Positions 30,866 through 42,924 are shown, numbered from the stretch's first letter. The stretch is DNA of 64,000 nt from Willaertia magna (GCA_902984215.1 CADWAF010005313.1:37803-101802); one strand, 5' to 3'. Numbers and translations are program-made. Notes: generated from the sequence alone by a model not told the origin.

Positions 30866-33800
30866 ATGAATTACAAAACAAATGATTACATGATAGACCA
30901 TAATATTATTATTAACAATAATAATAATAAGCATACTAAGGCTGGCATAGGCATCGTCGGTATTGGTTTGAATAACAATGCAATAATGATGGAAAATTAT
31001 AATGAACAACAACAAGCCTATTTGAATAACAATAATAATAACAACAGTAACAACAAGAACAATAAAAGAGAAGGTAATAATGTTGTTGGATCATGTAGTA
31101 ATAGTGGTACAGTAGAAGTAATAGAACAAGATGATGAACAACAACGACAAATGAGAAAGAAATTCTTTAATGATTCAGATTTAAATAATGAAATGATTCA
31201 ATTATTAAATCAACAACAACCACTACAATCACAACAACATCAATCCTTAACAATAAATGTAAATAACATTAATAAGGAAGAAGAACAAGATGAAAATGAA
31301 CAACAAATAGCTTTATATATGAGGCATTGTCATAAATTAGGTATTGATCCAACTTTTGAATTTATTTTTGCCTTAAACGATAAAAATGTAAAATCTTGTA
31401 ATTTATCTCAGCGTAAAAAACAATTGGTAAGTTTTTTAAAAAAAATAATTATTAAAAAAAATAATTATTAAAAAAAAAATTTAAAAAAAAATAGACCGAT
31501 AAAGATGTGACTTGCATTGCCACTGCCTTGTCAACAAATAAACACATTACGGAATTAGATTTAAGTGATAGTTCTTTAAATGGAAATAGTTCACTTTCAT
31601 TAGCGGAAATGTTTAAAAAGAATGTGACTTTACAAACTTTTTTATTTAAAAATAATAAATTACAAGATGAATACATTTCAATAATTTTAAAAAGTATTTC
31701 TCAAAATAGTAATTTAATAAAATTAGATTTATCAGGAAATTTATTAGGACAAAATAATTATCAATTTCAAAAAGGGATACCTTTACTTATTAAGGCAAAT
31801 AAAATTAAATATTTAATTTTACAAAATAATTATATTGATGATGATATAGTTACAATTATTGTAAATGAATTAATTTTAAATACTTCTTTAATTCAATTAA
31901 ATTTACAAAATAATAAAATAAATGATAAAGGAGCTTCTTTATTAGGAAAATTATTACACAATAATGATACTTTACAAAATTTAGATATAAGCTCCAATAA
32001 TATAGGTATAGTTGGTATTTCATCTATAATTAGTGGTTTAAAATATAATAAATATTTAAAGAAATTAAATATTAGAAATAATCATATTGGCGATCAAGGT
32101 GCTTTTTTATTTTCAAAAATAATTTTAAATAATAATTGTAATTTAGAAGAATTATATTTAGGATTTAATGACATTTCTATAAATGGTGGTACAGCATTAG
32201 GTCATTCTTTAAAAAGTAATAAAAAATTAAAGATATTTGATATTCAAGGAATTTTATTTAATTTAGAAGCAATGGAATATATTTCTTTAGCTTTAAAAGA
32301 AAATCATTCTTTGTTAAAATTATATTTAGATTTAGATAATGATTTTAATAATTATACAACAGAAATTGCTAGAATTATATCAGAAGCATTAAAATTAAAT
32401 AATACTTTACAAGATTTAATTATTGGTGGTGAAATGGAATTTGAGGAATGTATTAATCCAAGAAAGGTAAAGAATATTGTAAAGAATAATATTAATGGTA
32501 CTATTAATAATAATAATATAAATGAAAATAGATTGGTTAAGAATAATAATGTGTTAAATAGTGACAATGAAATGTTGTCGTCAACAACAGTAAATAATAA
32601 TAGAGGAATGACAATTGGTAATAATAATAATCAATTTGTAATGAAGAATGAAGAGATAAAAGGAAAGAATAATAATCGTATGATTAATAGAAAGGGTCTA
32701 TTTGATGACGTTTTGGAAGATGAATCCAATCAATCTTCAAATTCTTTATTAGAGACTGCAACAACAATACCAACAACAGCCACAACATTTATTAATAATA
32801 ATAATAATAGTAACTATGGTGGAACAACAATTTCTAAAACTATTCAGTCCATTGAATTTCCAAATGTTATTCCAGCAACAGTAAATTCTACCGCTACAAA
32901 TACAAAACATTACAATAATAATAACAGTAATAATAGTAATAATAATAATAGTAAACAGCAACAACAATTATACAATAGTCAACAACTACAACAACAACAA
33001 ATGAATAATGAAATGGTGATTCACAATCAGTTGGGAATGACAGCAACTACCATGGGCCTTAAAGAAAATAATAATTTACAACCATTTAATAATGGAAATG
33101 TCAATAATAATGTGACAGTTGAAGATAGATTAAATACTATGGAAAATAATGTTAAAATATTACAAAAAGAAACAAATGAAATGATAAATAAATTAGGTAA
33201 TCAAATGAGAGAAGAAATTGACAATTTAAAAAGTTATTCCATTAAAATTGTAGAAACTTCTTTACAGACATATCATTCAAAATTAGATTTATTAATTAAT
33301 CAGCAACAACAACAAGTTATTCAACAACAACAATCTAGTCAACAACAAGGTAATAATACATCTCAATTAATTAAGACATCTCAACAACAAGTGAATAATA
33401 ATACCATTCCATTAGAAAATAATAGTAAGATTGATAATTCTAGTAATTCATTAAAGAAAGAAGAAGAATCTTCTTCTCAAATGATTGAACAAATAAAGAT
33501 TGAATTGGAGAATAAACTGGAGAATAAATTGGAAAGTATAATTGAAAATAAATTACAAAATAAATTACAAAATAAATTTGAACATTATTTTAAAGAATTT
33601 GAAAATAAATTTACAAGTAAATATACAGATTTAGATTATAAATTGAATCAAAATATTTCATCTATACATAAAACAGTAGATGATAAATTAGAAAAACAAC
33701 AAAAATTAATTAGTAAAATGATAGAAGAACAACGTTGGTTAGAAGAAGAAGGTATAAAATTAAGGGTTGAACATGAAGCAAAAGTTGAGGGAATGATTAA

Positions 33801-34461
33801 ACAAAATAGAAAAGAAATGGATATGTTTTTATTTGACACGAAAGAAGAAATATTAAGGGAACTATCTTTTATTAATAGTAGTCATGTTAATTATAATAAT
33901 AGTAATAACACTACTGGTATTTATAGTGGTAATTATGGTAGTAACGGCAATAATTATATTAATAATAATTTAGATGTGTCAGTAAGGTTATCAAATATTG
34001 AAAGATTGATGGAAGAATTATCTTTAAAGTTAGATACGATAGAAAATAAGAAAGTTTTAAACAATAATAATGTCAACCGCGATAACAATAACAATAATAG
34101 TACTACGCCATTAAGGCAATCATTATTAACAACAACCGCCAATAGAGAGAATTATGATGATGATGTTGTTATGAATTATAATAATAATAATAATAGAACG
34201 TATATATCACCAACAACATCAACAACAACAATAACAAATTTATCACCTCAACAACCATTAGATAATTCTTCTGATTCAAATAACATTAATACGTTTGTTC
34301 AAGCATTAATATCAAAAAGTAAAGAAGTAATTGAAAGAAATAGAAGTTATAGCAATAGTAACAATACCAGTAATAATAACAGTAGTAGTAATAGTAGTAA
34401 TTATAGTAGTAAATATCATCATGGCTCATCATCTCCTGCAGAAAGAGATAATAATAATTAA
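30866..34461 (+). CDS. Large LRR and coiled-coil protein, two exons
   Basis: Exons 30866-31426 and 31495-34461 join to 1,175 residues. The 68-nt intron is A-rich and includes a tandem repeat. An Asn/Gln-rich N-terminus (1-150) precedes ribonuclease-inhibitor-type LRRs (about 190-440; ITELDLSDSSLNG, LIKLDLSGNLLGQ, LQNLDISSNNIGIVG). Long Asn/Gln/Thr linkers and two coiled coils (about 730-800 and 870-980) follow, then a disordered tail. The LRR part is like tropomodulin/CARMIL or NLR-type repeats, but there is no NACHT or actin-capping signature. A scaffold role is the likely reading. Confidence 0.85.
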
Positions 34462-34488
34462 TAAAAATTATTATAATAATAATACTAT

Positions 34489-36334
34489 TTAAGGATAAAT
34501 TGTATTTATTTTTTGTAAAAATTTATCCAATTCATCTACATATCTTCTTAATTTTGTAAATGGTTCCAACACTCTAAATTTAAATTGATTAATTGTCCAT
34601 TGATACAACAATGCTGCTAGTGGTACATAAAACTTATTTGCATTAAGAGATGGGTCTCGTACAACAAAATCCAACTCTAATAATTGTTGTTCTGTAATTT
34701 TGGACGGATTAAAAGAAACTAACTTGTTCTTTAAGTCTGGATCTAAAACCATATTTTTAATGGCAATATCTTGTGAGGCATAGTAACTAGATCCTAATAG
34801 TAATATGCCTGTTGCTTTTAATACTAATTTAATATCTCTGGTTAAGGATTTTAAATTCTATGATTGTAATGTCATTACAGTCAATGTCTTATGTTGGGAA
34901 ATATTGTTGGAATAATTACTTACATTTAAAAAGTATACATCATCTTCAGTCATTTGTCTCAGCATTGCTAAATAAATTATTAAAGTTACTGTTAAATATA
35001 AAGAAAGGTAATTAATAAAAGAAACACATACACTGAACAAACTTAATATCTCTAATTGGTATCGTTGGAGGAATAGCCTCTATCTCTAAATAATCTGAAT
35101 AATTATATTTTGCCCACAATCTAAGTTGAACCAACATTTTAATTAACTTACCTTTAATTCTCTTAAACTCTCTTACATACTCCTCTTTTAATTCTCTAGT
35201 AAATCCCTTTCTATATAATAACAATCTTCTCGCTGCCTTAATATAATCATTTACATTCTTAAACTTGTTTGTGTAATATTTAGTTGGCAACGATGTAAAT
35301 AATTCAATTTTATTATTTTCATCATTTTCTTCCTCACCATCGCTACCGTCAACATATTCTATTCTCGCTAATGCACTTACAACATCTCTGGAAGGTAAAT
35401 TAGATTTAATTGTCCACGATTTCTCCTTTCTTAACATTCTTCTTTCCATTGGAGAACTATCTGTTTTTGTCACTTTTCTCGTTGTTGTAGTTGTTGGTGA
35501 ATTGTTATTGTTTCTATTTGTTGTCAATAAATCTGGAGTGCCAGCTCTGTACAAAATGTGATCTTTCTTTTTATTAAATTCTCTTTTCATTGTATGTTCT
35601 AACATGATTCCTTCATTAATATCTTCATCTTTCATTTCAGGTTTAATATCAATTTTACTCGTTTTCTTTTCCAGTTTCTTTTTCTTTACAGAATTATTAT
35701 TGTTGTTAATATTAAAACTAGTCTTTTCATGTATCATTATTTTAGGAGGAGCTGTTTGTCTACCATCCTCTTCTAAGGTTTTCCTTCTAAATCCTTTGGT
35801 TCTACTTTTAAATATCTTTAAATTGTTTTTATATTTGAAATTTTCTTCATTTTCTTTATTATTAAGGGAAGAAGAAGAAAGTTTTGGAGAAGGAAAGGAA
35901 GGAGGGTAGAAAGCAATCATTGACTCGGCCGTTATAACTGTGGATAGTAGTGGATCAGTAGCAATATCCTCTTTTTTCTCTCTTTTATTATTGTTACTTC
36001 CAAATATTTGGGCAGATTTTGATCTTTTAATGGAACCTACCTCTCTATTAATTCTTTCTTGTCTAGCTGATTGAGGTCTTATGCCTCGACTACTAAGTGT
36101 TGTTGATCCAGTATTTTTCCCTACATCATCTTCCTTGCTTACCACTTTCAAATCTAAATGTAAATTCTGATTATTAGGAATGTTGGAATGAATTTGAGAT
36201 CCATAAGGAGTTGCTCCCTCACTCCTAGATATTGAACAATAATGTTGTTGATTATGAGAAGTAAGAGATTCTCCAATGCATACCAATGAACTTAATGGAC
36301 AACCATTCTTATTGGTTGTATACTTTTTATTCAT
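34489..36334 (-). CDS. Stand-alone dynein-stalk-like protein, three exons
   Basis: Exons 36334-35032, 34967-34924 and 34857-34489 join to 571 residues; introns are 64 and 66 nt (GTATGT and GTAAGT). Residues 1-370 are Ser/Lys-rich and disordered. The C-terminal part (about 415-571) follows the dynein heavy-chain stalk/microtubule-binding region: IPPTIPI, LLLG, a DP..K..LVSFNPSKI segment, then PLAALLYQWTINQFKFRVLEP, like the LC.WV.A...Y..V...V.P block. No AAA+ motor is present. It may bind microtubules or be an axonemal accessory (inference). Its ATG overlaps the stop of the upstream DnaJ gene by 8 nt. Confidence 0.72.
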
Positions 36335-37907
36335 TTTTATTTTTAAGTTTTGACTTTAAACTTTCGAAAAATCCCTTCCCATCTCCTGAAGTATTAACTG
36401 TACCATTTCTATTTGTTTCACTTTCAGCATATGCATTAAATAAATCTCTTTGATCTTGTGTTAATTGTTTAGGTATTTGTACATTTAAATACACATTTAT
36501 ATTACCTGCTGAGAATTTAGCTTTTGGTTTTATACCTTTACCATGAACTACAACCTTATCATTTGGTTGAGCGCCTGATGGAATATTTACCTTAATTACC
36601 TCATCACCTAAGGTTGTTAACTCAATAGTACCACCGAGTACTGCTTGAGCTAATGAAATAGTGACATTAGTTTCTAAATCATCTCCCTTTCTAGTCCAAG
36701 TACGATCAGGTTCAACATAAATCTCTAAAAACATATCACCTGCTGAACCACCCTTAGAACCTGGAGATCCCATTCCTTTTAATCTTAAAATTGAACCAGT
36801 ATCTACACCTGCTGGTATCTTTACTTCTACAGTTTTCATTTCCATCTTATGTCCTTCTCCACCACAAGAAGTACATGATTCTTCAATTTGACCACTTCCT
36901 CCACAAGTCTCACAAGTAGATCTAAATAAGAAGAAACCTTGTTGCATTTGCATTGTACCTGTACCTTTACATGTTGGACATGTTTTAGGCTTCGTTCCAG
37001 GCTTAACACCACTTCCTCCACAAGTACCACAATCCGTTGCTTTATTAATACGTAAATCTTTTGAAGTACCAAACACTGCATCTTTCAATGAAATTCTAAT
37101 GGATTTACGAACATCGGAACCATGTCTTGGACCTTTAGCAGCTCTTCCACCCATTCCTCCAAAGGCTGATTCACCAAATGCAGATTCAAAATCGCCACCA
37201 AATGGACCTCCCCTACCAAAGAATTGATTAAATATTTCTTCAGCTTGTTCTCTACTCATACCTCTACCTCCCATTCCGAAAGGATCTCCTTCAAATCCAC
37301 CAGGACCACCACCTCCAGGGAATTCTTCAGTACTTCCTGTCATATCATACATTCTACGTTTATTATCATCCACTAAAATTTGATAGGCTCCATTTAATTC
37401 AGCAAACTTTTCTTTCGCATCAGCTGCCTTATTAATATCCGGATGATATTTCTTTGCCAATTCCTTAAACTTCTTTTTAATTTCCTCTTTCGTTGCAGTC
37501 TTTGGAACCCCTAAAATTTTGTATGGATCCTTCTCCTTCAGTGAATGAAGAGCTAATTTTTTTTGTAGTTGGGTTTTTAAGAAATTTGTAAGCGGGAAAA
37601 TGTAAAAAAAAAGCCTTTACTTACTTGTATGAAAAGTTTGTTTGTTAGAGACTTGTTGTTGTTGTTGATGTAGAGAAAAAAGAGAATGATTACTACTAGT
37701 TTTCTTTTTTATCGAATTCTTTGTAAAAATAGCAGTACTATAATATTTCTTATTAATTGCTATAGCATTATTATAATTTAGGAAAGGAGTAGTATGAGGA
37801 TGATGATGAAAAGAAAGTACGGAATTTGAAAGTAAATATTTTTGTTGTTGTGAAACGGAAGGATTGTTTGTTAAAGTTACAAAAATTTTACTTGATGTTT
37901 TTTTCAT
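36327..37907 (-). CDS. Mitochondrial-type DnaJ (Hsp40 class I) co-chaperone, two exons
   Basis: Exons 37907-37625 and 37552-36327 join to 502 residues; the 72-nt intron ends AAAATTAG. The N-terminus is rich in Lys, Ser, Asn and His and nearly free of acidic residues, fitting a mitochondrial presequence. The J domain (about 103-165) starts DPYKILGVPKTATKEE and has HPD. A Gly/Phe-rich region, four CxxCxGxG zinc motifs (CGTCGGSG, CPTCKGTG, CETCGGSG, CTSCGGEG) and the substrate-binding C-domain follow. It stimulates Hsp70, probably as the Mdj1/DNAJA3 equivalent. Codon use is less AT-rich than neighbours, suggesting high expression. Confidence 0.94.
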
Positions 37908-38193
37908 TTTTTTTTTCAATTTTTTTTGAAGTTGTGAACGGAATGTTTTGCCAAAAGGTTTTTGATTGAAAATGGTTTCCCGCTTTTTTTGGCCAGCCTT
38001 TGCACTAGGTTTTAATTCATTCAACAATGAAAAGATGGCTGGCAACAGAAATCGGAAATGAATTGATTCAAATGATTCCTATTAGTAATTTAATGTTGGT
38101 TAGTAATGAAAGTAGATTACATGCATATACACGAGTGACTTTCCGGAATTTTCACACTTTAAAATTATCGTTAAAAATGGAAAGATTATTTAT

Positions 38194-38799
38194 TTAAAAG
38201 AGTGACATTACAAAAGCAATAATAAATAATAAACCAAAAGTAAATACAGCAGTAGTAGAAGCAGCACCATTACTCTTTGTTGGATTTGCACCTTTACAAG
38301 TAGTAATTGTCTTACTTGCAGTACATGAATTTAAAGTATTATTTGAAGCTGAAATTTGATTAGTACAAGAAGCATCTGAATATAAAAACACTTGATTACA
38401 AGTATACTTTGCAGATTTAGCACTAGGTCCAAAAATTATATTAGATTGCATACACACATTTGTTGCATAAAGCTCTACCTTATTAACAGTTGTACAACCA
38501 GCATCTGTATAAGTAACAATTTGAATCTTACCGTCAGCTAAGTTTGAGGTACTTGGAAAAGTAGTTGGACATTCATAAGTTCTTGAAAGTAAAGCTGGAT
38601 CAGATGTATATGCTGTACATTGAGTAACATTACATTGTGCAGTAATCTCTCTAGTTACAGTATAAATTGCATTGGCAGTACTTGTGCTACAATTAGTACC
38701 TTGATATAAAAATTGGGTTTGAAGAATTGCTTGTGAAGAAGAGTGAATGAATAGACAAGCAATTAATGCAACAATTGTTAAAACGACAATTTTTAACAT
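38194..38799 (-). CDS. Secreted Cys-rich surface protein, paralogue 1
   Basis: 201 residues with signal peptide (IVVLTIVALIACLFIHSSSQA) and a hydrophobic C-terminal tail (TAVFTFGLLFIIAFVMSLF), the layout of a GPI-anchored protein. About 12 conserved Cys with AQCNVTQC, YECPT, NVCMQS and KYTC motifs in between. The plus-strand gene at 41178-41747 is a clear paralogue. Codons are richer in G/C than the neighbours', as expected for abundant proteins. Function unknown. Confidence 0.85.
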   Translation of the reverse strand: MLKIVVLTIVALIACLFIHSSSQAILQTQFLYQGTNCSTSTANAIYTVTREITAQCNVTQCTAYTSDPALLSRTYECPTTFPSTSNLADGKIQIVTYTDAGCTTVNKVELYATNVCMQSNIIFGPSAKSAKYTCNQVFLYSDASCTNQISASNNTLNSCTASKTITTCKGANPTKSNGAASTTAVFTFGLLFIIAFVMSLF

Positions 38800-39219
38800 C
38801 TTTGTTTTTTAGTTTGTTTAGTTTGTTTGTTTAATTTTTTAGTTGTTGTGAAGTAACGACATACAGGATTGTGAAAATTCAATTTATACTGATAGAATTG
38901 CGCATAATTTAACTGAAATGGTTGGTGACGAGGGGGCGTTACTCCTTCAAAATGATACTTTATGAAAATTGAATTTTAAAGTTTTTAAGGTGATTCTAAT
39001 TTTCCAATTTTACTTTGGATAAAATTACTTACTTAAGTGGGTAAATGAAATTATATAATGATTTCAGTCTTTTCTATTAAAATATTTCATTGCTTTGTTG
39101 AAATCTATTCTACAATACTTTCGTAAATAGTTTTGTAAACTGCGCGGTAATCAAGGTTTTTGTAATAGATGGTTTGTTTCTGGTTTATAAAAAAAATATT
39201 TTTTATTTTTTAAAAAAAA
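38800..39219. other. Divergent promoter region
   Basis: 420 bases between secreted paralogue 1 and the RAB3GAP2-like gene. No frame or RNA found. The last bases are the usual A/T-rich leader. Confidence 0.4.
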
Positions 39220-40641
39220 ATGGAAATACAAGAATGCTGCGATTTTTCATCCATTTTCGAATCAATAAAAAATCGATTTGATGAGAAGGATAAAACCAAT
39301 GACATTTGGTTTAATATTAATTATACAATTATTACAATATCAAAAAATAATAAATATGTAGCAATTTCTCATTTAAATAAATGTTATATTATACATATTT
39401 CACCAATAAATAATTTACCAAAATATTTAATTACATTAGATAAAGTATGTCCCTATGAAGCGGAAAGAATTACAAGTTTACTTTTTTGTACAGATACTTT
39501 ACTCAATAGTGAAGAAAATAATAATTTTACAAATAAAGAAAAATTGAATAAAATAAATGAAGAGGAAAATAATTTTTTATTAGTTGGAACTTCTGAAGGG
39601 TTTTTTAGAATATTCAATGCTGATCGTGGAGATTTATTATTCCAAGAAAGATTTTATGAAGCGCCAATTCTTAAATTAAAATTTCAATTTAATTTTCATT
39701 ATAGTAAATTGGAAAGTCATCATCAGGAAAATATTTTACTTATTTATTGTAATTTAATTTTAATTATAGATACATATTCCTTAAGGAAAAGGAATTTTAC
39801 TAATTTTATACAAAAATGGTTTCTTAAGGGAAAACAAAAAATTAATGATGCTTGTTTATTATATTCTTTTAATATACAACATTCACCTTTCAATTTATTT
39901 AAGGAAAGAACTTGTAATTATGATATTATTTGTAGTGGATCTAACCCTTGTATCGTTCAATATACTAAAGATGGAAATGAACTGGAAACTGAAAACCAAC
40001 ATGCAACTACAACTACCGTTATTAGTAGCGCAATTACCTCAAGTATTTATTCTTGGTTTATGAAGGGTTCTTCCTTAATGGCTACGAATAATAATTCTAA
40101 ATTAAATAATAATTTATTAAAAAAGGAGAAAGAGGAAAGAAATGAAGAAAATACATTTTATTTTTATAATCAAATTATAGATCATAAAAGGGAAATTCAT
40201 TGTATTGAAATTGATTATTCTGGAAGATATGCAATTACAAGTGATTCTTTAGGAAGAATAATGATTTTAGATTTAACTAATTTAGTTTTTATTAAAATCT
40301 TTAAAGGCTATAGAGAAGCTCAATGTCAATGGTTATCTATTGAAAAGAAATGTAATAATAATACAATAACTAATGATAATGAAACAATAACTGACAATAA
40401 TACAATTATTATAGATAAAAATAGTGAGATAGATGATAATGAAATAAAAGATAATAGATTGGAATGTTTTGTGATTTATGCACCTAGACGGGGATTGTTA
40501 GAGGTTTGGAATTCTGAAAAGAGATTATTTGCAAAGACTGTTGGTAAAGAGAAAAGGTTGTTGAAATCAAATAATTTTTATGGAAATATTTATTTAATGA
40601 GTAAGAATGGCATTTTAGAGTCTATAAAACTTTCATTGTAA
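39220..40641 (+). CDS. RAB3GAP2-like (Rab3 GAP regulatory subunit) N-terminal domain protein
   Basis: 473 residues, one exon. The end matches the RAB3GAP2 N-terminal propeller: REIHCIEIDYSGRYAITSDSL, GRIMILDL, KGYREAQCQWL and IYAPRRGLLEVW in the right order and spacing. Early strands (NNKYVAISHLNKCYII, LVGTSEGFFRIFNADRGDLLF) fit the same fold. Animal RAB3GAP2 has about 1,390 residues; here only the N-terminal domain exists and the frame stops cleanly. With RAB3GAP1 it would act as exchange factor/GAP complex for Rab GTPases (Rab18) on ER or autophagic membranes. Confidence 0.82.
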   Translation: MEIQECCDFSSIFESIKNRFDEKDKTNDIWFNINYTIITISKNNKYVAISHLNKCYIIHISPINNLPKYLITLDKVCPYEAERITSLLFCTDTLLNSEENNNFTNKEKLNKINEEENNFLLVGTSEGFFRIFNADRGDLLFQERFYEAPILKLKFQFNFHYSKLESHHQENILLIYCNLILIIDTYSLRKRNFTNFIQKWFLKGKQKINDACLLYSFNIQHSPFNLFKERTCNYDIICSGSNPCIVQYTKDGNELETENQHATTTTVISSAITSSIYSWFMKGSSLMATNNNSKLNNNLLKKEKEERNEENTFYFYNQIIDHKREIHCIEIDYSGRYAITSDSLGRIMILDLTNLVFIKIFKGYREAQCQWLSIEKKCNNNTITNDNETITDNNTIIIDKNSEIDDNEIKDNRLECFVIYAPRRGLLEVWNSEKRLFAKTVGKEKRLLKSNNFYGNIYLMSKNGILESIKLSL

Positions 40642-41177
40642 AATATTTTTTGTTAACAACCCCGAGAGTGTCGCCGTTTCGCTAATTTTCCATAAAAATT
40701 ATTATTTGCGAAAACACGTTCCGTAAAAACAAGAATTTTTAAAGTCGCCAGCCACCAAATCACTCAATTCACAATTAGTTTCACATTGCTAATCACACAG
40801 TGTTTCAATGAAAATACATAATATTAACGGTTTTAAGGATGGACCAAACTCCCAATTCACACCATTGCTACTTTCACACAAGAAACTAAAAGGGAAAGCA
40901 AGCCTAATTGATACAACCTCCAATCAGGCTTAAAGATTACAGTACCCACATCAATTACTTTACAATGGTTAAAGTAACGATGCCGCTCGCTCTTTTACTT
41001 AAAATAACCTACGCGCAAATAATTTGTGAGAAGTAACAGAAGAAAGCGAAAAGTAGAGGCTATCAATTTCAAGTGCCCTTACTTCTAGTGATGAAGCCTT
41101 TTCACTTTATGTGCCAGACTTCTAGTCGGAGAGAGTGAAAATAACAAAAAAAACAAAAAACAACAAATAACGACAGT
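40642..41177. other. Intergenic region
   Basis: 536 bases, less AT-rich than average, no frame. CTTACTTCTAGTGATGAAGCC and CAGACTTCTAGTCGG (41079-41130) share ACTTCTAGT. It is the promoter of secreted paralogue 2. Confidence 0.4.
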
Positions 41178-41747
41178 ATGAGAGTAGTATCTAACCTTTT
41201 CGTTTTAGCTATTGTAGCTATCATTGCTTGTTTACTTGTAGGTTCATCTATGCAAGCTCTTCAAAGACATCATTTATATCAAGGTACAACTTGTGCAGGT
41301 ACTCCATTCTTTTCCTCAACAAAGGAAGTTACTGCACAATGTAATGTAACTCAATGTGGAGCTTATAATTCAGATCCAACTTTACTTTCAGTAACTTATG
41401 AATGTCCAACTGCATATCAACAAACTCCAAGTGCAGGTCAAATCTTAATTGCTTCCTATGCTGATAAAGCTTGTACAACTATTAATAAGGTTGAAACTTA
41501 CATGTTAAACGTTTGTATGCAATCTAAGATTATCTTTGGTCCAAATGCTAACTCTGCAAAGTATACTTGCGATAAATTATATTTATATTCAGATGGTGCT
41601 TGTGCTACTCAAGTTTCAGTTATTGATGTTACTTTAAATACTTGTACTGGTTCTTCACAAAAGTATACTTGTCAAAATGCTGCAACTCAAACTATTGCTA
41701 GTTTCCTTTTAGTTATTGCATTATTTGTATTATTCTTTGCTTTCTAA
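41178..41747 (+). CDS. Secreted Cys-rich surface protein, paralogue 2
   Basis: 189 residues with signal peptide (LFVLAIVAIIACLLVGSSMQA) and hydrophobic C-terminus (ASFLLVIALFVLFFAF), GPI-anchor style. It keeps the motifs of the gene at 38194-38799: YQGT.C, AQCNVTQC.AY.SDP.LLS, YECPT, NVCMQS.IIFGP and SAKYTC. Frequent codons are G/C-enriched, suggesting strong expression. Function unknown; likely cell-surface. Confidence 0.85.
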   Translation: MRVVSNLFVLAIVAIIACLLVGSSMQALQRHHLYQGTTCAGTPFFSSTKEVTAQCNVTQCGAYNSDPTLLSVTYECPTAYQQTPSAGQILIASYADKACTTINKVETYMLNVCMQSKIIFGPNANSAKYTCDKLYLYSDGACATQVSVIDVTLNTCTGSSQKYTCQNAATQTIASFLLVIALFVLFFAF

Positions 41748-41942
41748 ATTCCCAACAACAACAACAAGCCTATTACTATAGTAAAGAAGTAATAAAATTT
41801 TGAAATAAAGATATCCCTTTATTTATTTGTTTTTTTCGCTTTGGCGCCTAAAATTCAGTTACAGAGTCGGTTAATTGTAGTAACAAGGCTTGTTTGAACT
41901 AGTTTGATTAGTTCTAATAAAAATTTGGAGAGAAGAAGAAGA

Positions 41943-42518
41943 ATGGTGTTTCATCTTGTGATAAAGGAGATTGTTCCTTTTGAGAATGAAAAGGGTATGG
42001 TTTCTTGTATTTACGAAAGGAAACATGTTAGTTTTAATGCTTTTGGTTCTTATAGCTTTCCAAGTAGGTTAAATGAAGATAAGTGGAAGAGCAGCAGCAG
42101 TAACAATGCTTTATTTTCTTCCTCTTCTTCATTAAATAATAATGAAAGAATAGAAATGAACCGTTTTACAAAAGATAAAAGTGTTATACTACAAGCTATT
42201 CATCATTTCGGAATCTCCTCCTATTTCATCTTCACTAATGTAAAGTGGACAAACAAAGAAATTGTTTTGGAATATTCTCACTTTAGTTTAAGTAAAAAAG
42301 AAGAAGAAAACAAAACAAAAATTGAAATAAAAGAAGAAAAACAAAATTATACCATTTCATTAGATTGTAATCAATTAGAAGGAATAGCTTATTTATCAAT
42401 TGCTAAAAGGTTTTTTCCAAAAATTAGTTATGATGAGTTGAATGAAACAACAAATCAGTGGAATAGAAAGGTAATTGGTACTACTTTTGAGTTTTGTATT
42501 GAAAAGATAAATTGTTGA
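41943..42518 (+). CDS. Hypothetical protein
   Basis: 191 residues from ATG at 41943; the frame is open upstream only to a TTG at 41904. Stop is TGA. Segments such as MVFHLVIKEIVPFE, GISSYFIFTNVKWTNKEIVL and NYTISLDCNQLEGIAYLSI look like a mixed alpha/beta fold split by a Ser/Asn insert. No family recognised. Confidence 0.6.
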   Translation: MVFHLVIKEIVPFENEKGMVSCIYERKHVSFNAFGSYSFPSRLNEDKWKSSSSNNALFSSSSSLNNNERIEMNRFTKDKSVILQAIHHFGISSYFIFTNVKWTNKEIVLEYSHFSLSKKEEENKTKIEIKEEKQNYTISLDCNQLEGIAYLSIAKRFFPKISYDELNETTNQWNRKVIGTTFEFCIEKINC

Positions 42519-42924
42519 ATGGAGGTGAAGTGTTTGGTAAGAATTTTTACTGTTATTGTAAATTTACTTGTTGTTTACAAAGCGTTGTAAAGCTAGTAGT
42601 AAAAGATGACGATATTTTTAGCAAATTATAAATTTAGAAAAAGTTACCACAAATATTTAAAATATATCTAAAAGATGACAAACAATCTTTTTACAACAAT
42701 CAAAACAAATAAAATAAATCGATAAATAAACAAATAAATAAATGATGGAAATGTTGAGCATCTAGAACAAGACATGTAAATAATTAAATGTTATAAGAAA
42801 CAAAAAGGTAAGTAAAGGACAATGTTATAAAGAATAACAAAAAGTAGTCTTGTGCTAGGTCCTCTCCATTTCCATCATTTTTGTAAAAAATAATAATAAA
42901 TATATTTATTTATGTACATAAATA
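42519..42924. other. Region between convergent genes
   Basis: 406 bases of 3' flank with AATAAA-like signals on both strands. No gene. Confidence 0.45.

Noticed and set aside
31427..31494. A/T repeat as a microsatellite element of its own
   Set aside because: It lies fully inside a spliced intron of the LRR gene and is short; described with the gene.
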